NCBI RefSeq assembly: GCF_000685275.1
Contig: NZ_ARYK01000007.1
Location: 1-64,000 of the forward strand
Length of the DNA: 64,000 nucleotides
Direction: 5' to 3'
Source of the DNA: Hyphomonas johnsonii MHS-2
Lineage (GTDB): Bacteria; Pseudomonadota; Alphaproteobacteria; Caulobacterales; Hyphomonadaceae
The notes below the pieces were generated by a model. The model was not told where the DNA came from. It searched no databases and worked only from the letters and a program-made list of their open reading frames with translations. This document shows, one piece after another, positions 17,282 through 27,700 of the stretch. The translations under genes were made by a program, and so were the position numbers. Numbering within the stretch: position 1 is the stretch's first letter; each line of letters opens with the position of its first letter.

Positions 17282-18669
17282 GCGACTTGTTCCTTGAATG
17301 CGTGGGCGATGGCCTCTTCTGGCAGGCCTGCGACTTCGCCGATGACGAGCAGCGCGGGGCCCTTGATGCCGGCGCGCTGGATGAGATGGGGCAGTTCGGA
17401 CAGCGTGCCATAGACACGGATCTCGTTGGCGCGCGTTCCGTTTTCGATCACCGCAACGGGCGTCGACGGGGCGCGTCCGGCACGGATGATGTTCTCGGCA
17501 ATCGCTGCCGACGTGCCGACGCCCATGAACACCACCACGGTCTGGGCGGGACGGGCGAGCGCCGTCCAGTCGAGGTCCGGGACGCCGCCTTCCTTTGCGT
17601 GGCCGGTGACGAAGGTCAGGCTCTGGGCATGGTCGCGGTGGGTGAGCGGCAGGCCGGCAGCGGCAGCGCAGCCGAGGGCTGACGAGATACCCGGCACGAC
17701 CTGGGCGTCGACACCGGCGGCGCGGACGGCTTCAAGCTCTTCCCCGCCACGGCCGAAAATGAACGGGTCGCCGCCCTTCAGGCGGACAACGCGCTTGCCC
17801 TCGCGGGCCGAGGCGATCAGCCATTCGTGGATCGTCTCCTGCGGGACCGAATGGTCGCCCTTTGACTTGCCGACGGGCACGCGGTCTGCGTCACGGCGGA
17901 TCAGGGCAATGATGGCGTCGCTGACGAGGCGGTCATAATAGACGATGTCGGCTTCCTGGATCAGGCGCAGGGCCTTCAGCGTCAGCAGTTCCGGGTCGCC
18001 CGGGCCGGCACCGACCAGGTGGACGATGCCCCGCACCGGCGCGCCGGGCCTGAGCTGGGCGCGCATTTCGGCTTCGGCGCCCTCAAGGTCACCGGCATAG
18101 GCGAGGTCTGCTGCCGGGCCGGTCAGCGCGCGCTCCCAGAAGCGGCGGCGGGCCTTGCTGTCGGGGATCGCGGTGCGGGCGTCGGGGCGCAGGCGTCGAG
18201 CCAGCGCGGCGAGGTCTCCGATCCGCTGTGGCAGCAGCGCTTCGAGCTTTTCCCGGATCGACTTGGCGAGGACCGGCGCCGACCCGCTGGTGCCGATGGC
18301 GGCAACAACGTCGCCCCGGTCGATGATCGACGGCACCGTGAAGTCGCACAGGTCCGGCCGGTCGACCACGTTGAGCGGGACACCATACTGGCGGGCCATC
18401 GTGATGGCCTTGTCGGCATTGACGTCGAGGCGGTTGGCGACAATGGCGAAACGGGCAATGTCGAGCGCGGGCCCGGCATGATCCGGCGGAGCGATCGTGA
18501 TGCGGCCGGCGAATTCCTCGGCGAAGCCCGGGTCGATCTGCGAGACGATCACGGTGATCCGGGCGGGTGTCGCCGCCAGAAGGCGAACCTTGCGGCGCGC
18601 TTCCTCACCGCCGCCAAACACGACAACAGACGCATCGTGCATGTTGAAGAAGGCCGGAAACTGACGCAT
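17278..18669 (-). CDS. cysG: Siroheme synthase CysG (multifunctional)
   Basis: A 463-residue fusion that makes siroheme from uroporphyrinogen III. Residues 1 to about 210 are the precorrin-2 dehydrogenase/sirohydrochlorin ferrochelatase part (VVVFGGGEEARRKVRLL, NVVDRPDLCDFTVPSIIDRG, AIGTSGSAPVLAKSIR). Residues ~216-463 are the SAM-dependent uroporphyrinogen III methyltransferase (VHLVGAGPGDPELLTLKALR, VRLKGGDPFIFGRGGEE). Length matches the family (about 457). It is the first gene of the cys operon and supplies the cofactor of CysI. A LysR regulator is transcribed divergently 108 bp away. Confidence 0.96.
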   Translation of the reverse strand: MRQFPAFFNMHDASVVVFGGGEEARRKVRLLAATPARITVIVSQIDPGFAEEFAGRITIAPPDHAGPALDIARFAIVANRLDVNADKAITMARQYGVPLNVVDRPDLCDFTVPSIIDRGDVVAAIGTSGSAPVLAKSIREKLEALLPQRIGDLAALARRLRPDARTAIPDSKARRRFWERALTGPAADLAYAGDLEGAEAEMRAQLRPGAPVRGIVHLVGAGPGDPELLTLKALRLIQEADIVYYDRLVSDAIIALIRRDADRVPVGKSKGDHSVPQETIHEWLIASAREGKRVVRLKGGDPFIFGRGGEELEAVRAAGVDAQVVPGISSALGCAAAAGLPLTHRDHAQSLTFVTGHAKEGGVPDLDWTALARPAQTVVVFMGVGTSAAIAENIIRAGRAPSTPVAVIENGTRANEIRVYGTLSELPHLIQRAGIKGPALLVIGEVAGLPEEAIAHAFKEQVA

Positions 18670-18726
18670 GCGGGTCCACTCTTGTTTAGTATTGCTGATG
18701 AATTAAAGGACAAATTGGCTATTGAC

Positions 18727-18748
18727 GGTTCATGCGCAACCGTGAACC
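18727..18748. promoter_or_regulatory. Candidate LysR operator between cysG and its divergent regulator
   Basis: The inverted repeat GGTTCA (18727-18732) and TGAACC (18743-18748), with a 10-bp spacer, lies 30 bp upstream of the LysR start and 58 bp upstream of the cysG start. LysR proteins typically bind dyads of this size between divergent genes. Binding by this regulator is inference. Confidence 0.45.
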
Positions 18749-18777
18749 CCTACAGCGATCCTTTAGAGATACTATTC

Positions 18778-19710
18778 ATGACAGACCCGACTGACCGCCT
18801 GCCGCCCCTGAATGCCCTGCGCGCCTTCGAAGCAGCCGCCAGACGGCTGTCTTTCACGCAGGCAGCCGATGAACTGAATGTGACACCTGGCGCGATTTCA
18901 CAGCAAATCCGCCAGCTGGAAGACTATGCCGGCACGCCCCTGTTCAAGCGGACGGGCCGGTCGGTGCTGCTGACGGATGCCGCACAGGCCAGCCTGCCGC
19001 TGGTGCGCGAGGCGTTCGAGCGGATTTCGGAAGCCGGGCGCATCATGCAGGCCCCGGCGCGCAAGGGCCGGGTGATGGTCTCGTGCGCCCCGAGCTTTGC
19101 CGCCAAGTGGCTCGCCCCCAAGCTCGGCGAGTTTCATCGCACGCATGACGGCGTCGAAGCCTGGATTTCGGCGGACATGGGGCTGACCGACTTCGCGATG
19201 GCCGACGCCGATTTCACGATCCGCTATGGCAGGGGGCAATATGACGGCCTCAAATCGGAAAAGCTGCTCGACGAGACGGTGCTGCCGGTCTGTTCCCCTG
19301 CCCTGCTGGAAGGCCCTGACGCGATCAAGCGGCCGGAGGACCTGCGTCACCACACGCTGTTGCACGACGAAAGTGGCGAGAACGACCCGTCCTGCCCGGA
19401 CTGGACAAGCTGGCTGCACGCCCGCCATGTCGAAGACGTCGACGGCACGCGAGGCCCGCGCTTCAACCAGGCCATCCTGGTCATCGAATCGGCCGCCGCC
19501 GGGCGTGGCGTGGCGCTGGCCAAGCAGGCGATTGCGGCAGCCGACCTTGCTTCAGGCCGCCTGGTGGCGCCGTTCGCGGACGGGTCGACACTGATCGATT
19601 TCGGCTACTGGCTGGTCTGGCCCAAGGGCCGCCACCTGTCACCAGACGTGCGCGCCTTCATGAAATGGGTCAAAGCCGAAGCAGCGAACACCGCGGTGGT
19701 CGGCGTCTAG
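18778..19710 (+). CDS. LysR-family regulator (GcvA/AmpR type)
   Basis: A 310-residue LysR regulator. The N-terminus PPLNALRAFEAAARRLSFTQ followed by AADELNVTPGAISQQIRQLE is the GcvA/AmpR subtype, and the effector domain follows from residue ~95. It is divergent from cysG, so control of the sulfur-assimilation operon is plausible, though it is not of the classical CysB/Cbl type. The ATG at 18778 was chosen because the open frame upstream is antisense to cysG. Its stop codon overlaps that of the convergent TipN-like gene. Confidence 0.9.
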   Translation: MTDPTDRLPPLNALRAFEAAARRLSFTQAADELNVTPGAISQQIRQLEDYAGTPLFKRTGRSVLLTDAAQASLPLVREAFERISEAGRIMQAPARKGRVMVSCAPSFAAKWLAPKLGEFHRTHDGVEAWISADMGLTDFAMADADFTIRYGRGQYDGLKSEKLLDETVLPVCSPALLEGPDAIKRPEDLRHHTLLHDESGENDPSCPDWTSWLHARHVEDVDGTRGPRFNQAILVIESAAAGRGVALAKQAIAAADLASGRLVAPFADGSTLIDFGYWLVWPKGRHLSPDVRAFMKWVKAEAANTAVVGV

Positions 19711-21761
19711 GCGCTGGCGCCCGCAGCGGCATCCAGCAGCAGGTAGGCGGCAAGGCGCGGACTGGCGTTGCGACTGGTCTTCTGCGTCTGCTCCAGTGCG
19801 TGCAGGGCATCTTCCTCTTCCATCGAGATGAACTCGCGGGCGAGCGCCTGCAAGTCACGGTCGCTGCGCAGGCGCTGGGTCACGCGTTCGACCTGGCGGC
19901 CGGCATTTTCCATGATCGCGGCACGGCGCTCGCGCTCGCCCTGGCGGGCGGCCTCGGCGATGCGGCGCTTGGCCTTTGGCCGGAAGGCTTCCGGCAACAG
20001 GATGCCTGATGTCTGTAGGCGCTGGATCATCTGGTCGGCGACTTCCTCGCGGTCCATATGGTCGCCCTGCTCGTCCCGGCTCATGTCCGAAATGATGTCG
20101 CGCCAGCCGATATCCGTGCCGGGCGCCAGCGCCCGGGATGATGAGGTCGCGAGCGCGCCTGAGCCCGCTCCGTTGACAGAGGCCTGGTCGCTTGCACGGC
20201 GCGCCGGAACCGGTGGCGGTGCATCGTCATGATCGTCGAACCGGCGGCGCAGCATCAGCGGGCTCGTATCCTTCGGGTCCGGGTCACGGCCGAGTTCGAG
20301 CGGGTCGCCTTCATCCGGGTCAAGGCTGGCCGAGGCGAGCGCATCGGCGGCAGCGTCGAACAATTCGTCTTCCATGCTGGGCCGCGCAGGCGGACGCGGA
20401 GGCGGCGCGGGCCGCGTGATCGGCGGCGAGGATTCAGACAGCGCATGCCCATTGGCGTGACCGTTGACGGCGCCATTGGCATGGCCGTTGACCGGGCGGG
20501 GCACCGGTTCGGCCGGCCGTGCGACGGGAATGGGGGCAGGTTCAGCCGGCGTGACGGGTGCAGCCGGGGCAACGTGGGTGGCGGCGGCAGGGGCCGCAGG
20601 TGGAACGGAGGCAGCCGCAGTGACCGGCGCGGCAGGGCGCGGCGCGACGGGCTGGCCGGTGGCGCGGTTCATCTGGTCGATCTCTGCGCGGGCGGCGGTG
20701 CCGGCGGCCCGGACGGCGGCGGCAGCGTGCTCGCCAGCCTCACGCAGGCGGGCCAGTGCACTCGCGGCTTCCTCGGAGGCGGCGCGGGTCGCCTGGTTGA
20801 TTTCCTGATTGGCGTAACGGGCACCATCCAGCGCGGACGAGACCGCATCCTTCAGCGCATCGCCCGTTGTCGAGGCTGCGGCGGCGGCAAATTCACCGGC
20901 GCGGACAGCGGCGTCGACCAGCTTGTGCGATTGGTCGAGCTTTTCCTCGACGCGGCTGACGGCGAAGGTGAGCGTTTCGGTACGGGTGGTGGCTTCGCGC
21001 GCCAGCTCGTCGAGACCGATCAGCCGCGTGGCCAATGCCTCACCGGCGGCCGCCATGCCGTTCAGGCGTGACTCGAGTGCTTCGTCCGCCCGCGCCACTT
21101 CGTCACCGGCCTGCTTGGCGGCATTGACCATCATCGCCGCCTGGCGCGGGATCGCCTCGTTCATGGAACTGATCTGGGCCTTGAGGTCGCGTGCGAGGCC
21201 CTCCAGCGCAGAGCGCTCGGCAGCGAGGCGCTGGGCGAGGTCGCGCGCATTGTCGGCACTGGCATAGGCGACCGATTCAAGACGCATCCGTTCGTCACCG
21301 ATCTCGCCTGCCATGGCCTTCATGGCGGACATGGCGTGCGCCATCGACCGGTCGACTTCGGACGCTGCCTGTTTCATCTGCTCGGCAAAGGTGATGCCTT
21401 CGGTTCCTGCCTCGCGCGCCGGGGCGAGCAGGCGGATGGCCGCTTCCATCACCAGCGCATTCGACGCGGAGGCGCGGCGATTGGTGCGCGCCATGTATCC
21501 GGCCATGATGATCAGCAGTCCCGGGACGAGAACCGCAAGGACGCCACCGGTCAGCAATGCGGGTGACTGGGCCAGGATTGCGTCGATGCCGAACACGCCG
21601 ACCGCAGCCGCAGCGGCGGCACAATACCAGAGCAGGGCAATTCCGAATCCGGCAGCCACCATCCAGCCCCCGCCATTGCGGGCGGCTTCGAAGTTTTCGG
21701 ACACTTCTTGTCTGGCCAGAACATCCCGACCTGAAGGGCGAACAGCAGGCATCTCCGTCAT
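19707..21761 (-). CDS. Large coiled-coil membrane protein, TipN-like architecture
   Basis: A 684-residue protein with two membrane helices near the N-terminus (about 34-55 and 70-91), then a long alanine-rich coiled coil (about 100-370) with many heptad-like repeats. A disordered Pro/Ala linker follows (about 370-460), including short NGHANG repeats. A conserved-looking C-terminal helical region (about 555-684) contains WRDIISDMSRDE, EVADQMIQRLQTSGILLPEA and FISMEEEDALHALEQTQK. Two N-terminal helices plus a large coiled coil match the layout of the Caulobacter pole-marking protein TipN. The identification is architectural, not proven homology. A start at 21782 is also possible. Confidence 0.7.
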   Translation of the reverse strand: MTEMPAVRPSGRDVLARQEVSENFEAARNGGGWMVAAGFGIALLWYCAAAAAAVGVFGIDAILAQSPALLTGGVLAVLVPGLLIIMAGYMARTNRRASASNALVMEAAIRLLAPAREAGTEGITFAEQMKQAASEVDRSMAHAMSAMKAMAGEIGDERMRLESVAYASADNARDLAQRLAAERSALEGLARDLKAQISSMNEAIPRQAAMMVNAAKQAGDEVARADEALESRLNGMAAAGEALATRLIGLDELAREATTRTETLTFAVSRVEEKLDQSHKLVDAAVRAGEFAAAAASTTGDALKDAVSSALDGARYANQEINQATRAASEEAASALARLREAGEHAAAAVRAAGTAARAEIDQMNRATGQPVAPRPAAPVTAAASVPPAAPAAATHVAPAAPVTPAEPAPIPVARPAEPVPRPVNGHANGAVNGHANGHALSESSPPITRPAPPPRPPARPSMEDELFDAAADALASASLDPDEGDPLELGRDPDPKDTSPLMLRRRFDDHDDAPPPVPARRASDQASVNGAGSGALATSSSRALAPGTDIGWRDIISDMSRDEQGDHMDREEVADQMIQRLQTSGILLPEAFRPKAKRRIAEAARQGERERRAAIMENAGRQVERVTQRLRSDRDLQALAREFISMEEEDALHALEQTQKTSRNASPRLAAYLLLDAAAGASA

Positions 21762-21839
21762 GCGGCGACTATACCGTGACAATTCGTCCGGCGCGAGGCC
21801 GGAAAACAGGGTTTTTGAAGGCAGTCCGAAACGGGCGCG

Positions 21840-21980
21840 CTAGCGTAAAATCGCCAAAATCACCGAATCCGGCTGTCCCTGGTCTGCTTCGTCCTGGTCA
21901 GCAGGCGCGAATTCGACGCCCAACCAGGCAAGAATCCCGGCAAGAACAAGGTTCCGGATGAGGGAAATGAACCCAGTCAT
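21840..21980 (-). CDS. Small membrane protein, 46 residues
   Basis: A small open frame with a GAGG site eight bases before its ATG (21978-21980). The product begins MTGFISLIRNLVLAGILAWL, a single membrane helix, followed by an acidic/Gln-rich stretch and VILAILR. The TAG at 21840-21842 ends it 78 bp upstream of the TipN-like gene on the same strand. No family is recognised; coding is supported only by the ribosome binding site, the helix and the placement. Confidence 0.45.
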   Translation of the reverse strand: MTGFISLIRNLVLAGILAWLGVEFAPADQDEADQGQPDSVILAILR

Positions 21981-22137
21981 TGGTAGTCCTCAACAAATCA
22001 AAATCGAATGTGCCTATAGCCCCTCGGCCATCGCCGCGGACATTACCCCATTATCCGCTTGCCGACAATCGATAAAGTTTGTCGCATATTTAATGAAGGG
22101 ATTCCAAACTGTTATTAACCTTTAGGGAAAGGTCGGC

Positions 22138-22179
22138 ATGGCAAAAGCGGAGGGAAATTCCATGGAGTCATGCAGATGA
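22138..22179 (+). CDS. 13-codon upstream ORF coupled to the Hpt gene
   Basis: ATG at 22138 preceded by AAAGG, encoding MAKAEGNSMESCR, with its TGA (22177-22179) overlapping the ATG of the Hpt gene (22176) in an ATGA junction. It could couple translation to the downstream gene. It may equally be chance. Confidence 0.3.
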   Translation: MAKAEGNSMESCR

Positions 22180-22568
22180 CGGACGAATCCCCTGCCCCGC
22201 TCGCCCTGCTCGACAGGGCCCAGTTGCGCGCCATGACCGGCAACGACACCGCGCTGGCGGTGGAAGTCATCGAGATATTCCGTCAGCAGGCCGAAATCTG
22301 GTCGCGTCTGCTTGATCCGCGCGCGGAGCCCTCGCAATGGGCCGACGCCGCCCACACGCTGAAGGGTGCCAGCCTCAGCATCGGCGCAGTGCGACTGGCA
22401 AGCCTGTGCGGGCGCGCCGAACGGATGGGCCGGGATGAGCCCCCGCCGAGCCTGACGGCCGCCGCAGTCATGCTGGGTGACGTCAAGGACCTGCTCGGCG
22501 AGACGCTGGAGGCAGCCGCAAAGACCTCCTACGACTTCACGCTGGCGGCTTCGCGCAAGGCGTCATAG
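22176..22568 (+). CDS. Histidine phosphotransfer (Hpt) domain protein
   Basis: A 130-residue four-helix Hpt protein. The phosphorylatable His lies in WADAAHTLKGASLSIGAVRL, the standard H-x-L-K-G signature. It shuttles phosphoryl groups between hybrid kinases and response regulators in the cytoplasm. The ATG at 22176 has GGAG eight bases upstream and is preferred over 22170. Its 3' end overlaps the convergent chorismate mutase gene by 40 bp. A CpdR/CtrA-type phosphorelay role (ChpT-like) is not supported: it lacks the ATPase-like ChpT domain. Confidence 0.9.
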   Translation: MTDESPAPLALLDRAQLRAMTGNDTALAVEVIEIFRQQAEIWSRLLDPRAEPSQWADAAHTLKGASLSIGAVRLASLCGRAERMGRDEPPPSLTAAAVMLGDVKDLLGETLEAAAKTSYDFTLAASRKAS

Positions 22569-22873
22569 CTTTCGAATTCATAGGCGATGCAGCGGTCGAT
22601 CAGCGTGCGCCAGACCGGCTCGGCAATGGCCAGCGACAGGCCCGCCTCGGCGCAGGCCCCTTTCACCTTGGCAATGACGTCTTCGATGCGGGCACGGTCA
22701 TGCACCACGGCGCGGTCACCCTTGATGCGGGCGGCAGCGTCCATGAAGGACTGACGCTCGGCGAGGATTTCCACGAGCAACTGGTCGATACGGTCTATCT
22801 CGTAGCGAACCTGCGCCATGGTCTCGGCGGTTTCGGCCGTATGATGGCGCTGGTCGGATGTATAGGTCGTCAT
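22529..22873 (-). CDS. Chorismate mutase (AroQ type)
   Basis: A 114-residue all-helical chorismate mutase that converts chorismate to prephenate for phenylalanine and tyrosine synthesis. Typical elements are VRYEIDRIDQLLVEILAERQ (with the catalytic Arg), AARIKGDRAVVHDRARIEDV and VWRTLIDRCIAYE. The length is right for a mono-functional AroQ enzyme; no prephenate dehydratase is fused. It lies downstream of the suc genes on the same strand, and its 3' end overlaps the Hpt gene. Confidence 0.92.
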   Translation of the reverse strand: MTTYTSDQRHHTAETAETMAQVRYEIDRIDQLLVEILAERQSFMDAAARIKGDRAVVHDRARIEDVIAKVKGACAEAGLSLAIAEPVWRTLIDRCIAYEFESYDALREAASVKS

Positions 22874-22975
22874 GGGCTTGGACCCTGTTCTGTTGCGTGC
22901 TGCCGGTTACATGGGGATGCGGCCGGCGGCAAGTGAGAGAGGTGCGACGCCGCGGCGCGGAGGATTGCGCCGGTG

Positions 22976-23221
22976 TCAGGCTTGCTGTGCGCGGAGCGCC
23001 TTGAACAGGCCATACAGGCTGATCGCGGCCCATGAGCCTTCCATCAGGACAGCCGACAGGTTGAAGTCGAAGGCCAGCGAGGTGAGAATCGCAACCGAGC
23101 CGAACAGGTTGAGCGCCGAATAGGCGCGCGAGCGGGATTCCAGCCGCTCTGCCTGCAGCAGGAGATAGGCGATCAGGGTCAGCCCGACGCCAAGGATACC
23201 GATGGCGTCGAACAGGCTCAC
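22976..23221 (-). CDS. Small membrane protein (CBU_0592-like)
   Basis: An 81-residue protein with three hydrophobic helices: FDAIGILGVGLTLIAYLLLQ, YSALNLFGSVAILTSL and AAISLYGLFKALRAQQ. The pattern G-x-x-x-x-x-x-A-Y-x-L-x-Q ... N-L-x-G is that of small CBU_0592-type membrane proteins of unknown function. It begins 9 bp after the sucB stop and is probably the last gene of that transcript. Confidence 0.8.
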   Translation of the reverse strand: MSLFDAIGILGVGLTLIAYLLLQAERLESRSRAYSALNLFGSVAILTSLAFDFNLSAVLMEGSWAAISLYGLFKALRAQQA

Positions 23222-23230
23222 ACCGAGGCC

Positions 23231-24751
<1,521 letters not shown>

Positions 24752-24790
24752 GATGCAAGGTCCATGTTGGAAAATTCCGGAAAGGGAGGA

Positions 24791-27700
24791 TCAGACCGCG
24801 ACAATCTTGTCATCGATCGGGTCCGGCCCGAGGGCGGTGTTGAGGAAGGCGGCCATTTCGGCCTTGTGCTTGGACATGAGGCCCGTCGCGGTTGCGGCAG
24901 ACGGCGGACGACCGGCATAGCGCGGGCGCGGCGATTTCGCGTCGATCTGCGTGGCGCACCATTCGATCTCGTCACGAATGAAGGTCCAGCCGCCCATATT
25001 GCGCGGCTCTTCCTGGCACCAGACCAGTTCGGCGCCCTTGAAGCGCTTCAGCTCGGTCATGATCGAGCGGCGCGGGACGGGATAGAACTGTTCGATCCGC
25101 AACAGGTAGACATCATCGACACCGGCCTCTTCGCGCGCTTCCAGCAGGTCGTAATAGACCTTGCCCGAACACATCACGACACGGCGGATCTTGTTGTCCT
25201 TCACCAGCTTGATCTTGCCTTCGCGGCCTGGTGTTTCGGCATCGTCCCACAGGATGCGGTGGAACGAGGACTTCGTCGTCATGTCGTCGAGCGAGGATGT
25301 TGCCAGCTTGTGACGCAGCAGTGATTTCGGCGTCATGATGATCAGCGGCTTGCGGAAGTCGCGGTGGATCTGGCGACGGATGGCGTGGAAATAGTTCGCC
25401 GGGGTCGTCAGGTTGCAGACCTGCATATTGTCTTCCGCGCACATCTGGAGGAAGCGCTCGAGGCGGGCGGAGGAGTGTTCCGGGCCCTGCCCCTCATAGC
25501 CATGCGGCAGCAGGCAGACGAGCCCGCACATGCGCAGCCATTTGCGCTCCGCCGAGGAAATGAACTGGTCGAAGAAGACCTGCGCACCGTTGGCGAAGTC
25601 GCCGAACTGGGCTTCCCACAGGGTCAGCGTATTCGGGTCGGCGAGCGCGTAGCCGTATTCGTAGCCGAGCACCGCTTCCTCGGAGAGGAGCGAATCGATC
25701 ACTTCATACTGGGCCTGCTTGTCGCTGATATGGTTCAGCGGCGTGTAGCGTTCGCCGGATTTCTGGTCGACGAAGTGGCTGTGGCGCTGGGAGAACGTGC
25801 CGCGCGCGACATCCTGGCCCGACAGGCGGACCGGGAAGCCCTCTTCAAGCAGGGTGCCGAAGGCCAGGTGTTCGGCTGTCGCCCAGTCGAGCCCGTCACC
25901 CTTGGCAATGGCGCTGGCGCGCCCTTCGATGACGCGGGCCAGCGTCTTGTGGATTTCGAGGCCGTCGGGAACCTTCGTGATGGTCTGGCCAAGCTGTTGC
26001 AGGCGCTTCTTGGTCACGCCGGTCTTGCCGCGTCGCTCATCGTCTTCCGGCAGGCCGAGGCCTTTCCATTCGCCATCAAGCCAGTCGGCTTTCTTGGCCT
26101 TGAACTTCTTGGACGCTTCGAATTCCTTGTCGAGATAGACCTCGAAATCGGAAACCTGCTGCTCGAGCGCTTCTGCCGTCACGATGCCTTCGGCGACCAG
26201 GCGCTGGCCGTAAAGTTCGCGCGTCGTCGGGTGGTTCTTGATCTCGTTGTACATGACCGGCTGGGTGAACATGGGCTCGTCGCCCTCATTGTGCCCGAAG
26301 CGGCGATAGCAGAACATGTCGATGACCACGTCCTTGGCGAATTTCTGCCGGAACTCGGTCGCGACCTTGGCGGCATAGACAACCGCTTCCGGGTCATCGC
26401 CGTTGACGTGGAAGATCGGTGCCTGGACCATCAGGGCGACATCCGACGGGTAAGGCGACGAACGCGAATACATCGGGCTGGTGGTAAAGCCGATCTGGTT
26501 GTTGACGATGAAGTGGATCGTGCCGCCGGTGCGGTAGCCGGAGAGACCCGACAGCGCGAAACACTCGGCCACGACGCCCTGCCCCGCAAAGGCCGCATCG
26601 CCGTGCAGCAACAGCGGCAATACCTTGGTGCGCACGAGGTCGCCGGTTTCCCGGTGGAGCATTTCCTGCTTGGAACGCGACTTGCCGAGCACGACCGGAT
26701 TGACCGCTTCGAGGTGCGACGGGTTGGCGTTCATCGACAGGTGGACGTGATTGTCGTCGAAGACGCGGTCGGACGAGGCGCCGAGGTGGTATTTCACGTC
26801 ACCGGAACCGAACTGGTCGGCGCCCTGCGTGTTGCCGCCCTGAAATTCGAAGAAGATCTGTTCGTACGGCTTGCCCATCACGGCAGCGAGCATGTTGAGG
26901 CGCCCGCGGTGCGACATGCCGACGACGATTTCCTCGACGCCAAGGGCACCGCCGCGCTTGATGATCTGCTCCAGCGCCGGCACAGCGGCCTCACCGCCAT
27001 CAAGGCCGAAGCGCTTGGTGCCGGGATAACGCTTGTGCAGGAAGCGCTCGAAGGTTTCCGCTTCGATCAGCTTGGCCAGGATCGCCTTCTTGCCGGCCTT
27101 GGTGAAGGCAACGCCCTTGTCGGGGCCTTCGATCCGCTCCTGCAGCCAGGCTTTCTCGACCGGATCGGAAATGTGCATGAACTCGATGCCGAGCGTCGAG
27201 CAATAGGTGCGCCGGAGGATGTCCAGCATCTCCCGCACGGTGGCGTAGTCGAGCCCGAGATAGCCATCGAGGTAGATGCGCCGGTCCATGTCCGCCGCCG
27301 TAAAGCCGTATGTGGCCGGATCGAGTTCGGGCTGGGCGCCGGCATCATCGATACCGAGCGGGTCGAGGTTGGCAGCCAGGTGGCCGCGCATCCGGTAGGC
27401 ACGGATCATCATGATCGCGTGGATGGAATCCTTGACCGCCAGCGAGATGTCGGCATCCGAGGCAGTGGGCCGGTCGGCCTTGAGCTTTTTCTCGATGCGC
27501 GGATCGAGAACCGCCCAGTTGCCGTCAAAGGCCGCGACGTCGTCACCCTTGCTGGGCAGGGGCCAGTCGCCGCGCTTCCAGCTGGCGCCGGCAGCGTTCA
27601 GTTCGGTATTGGTCGGATCGTCGTCGAGCTGTTCGAAGAACGCACGCCAGCTCTCCGGAACCGATGACGGATTGCGGGCATACGTGGCCTGCATCTGCTC

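Noticed and set aside
22060-22140. TTAA-like bases upstream of the Hpt gene as CtrA boxes
   Set aside because: No TTAA-N7-TTAA pair with correct spacing is found; the match is only to half-sites in an A/T-rich stretch.
25364-27667. 767-codon plus-strand open frame opposite sucA
   Set aside because: It is exactly antisense to a well-conserved gene, and its codon pattern is that of the high-GC mirror of sucA. Similar mirror frames lie opposite sucCD (28095-30134), the MFS/PhoD genes (30486-32765) and mutS (46177-47403).
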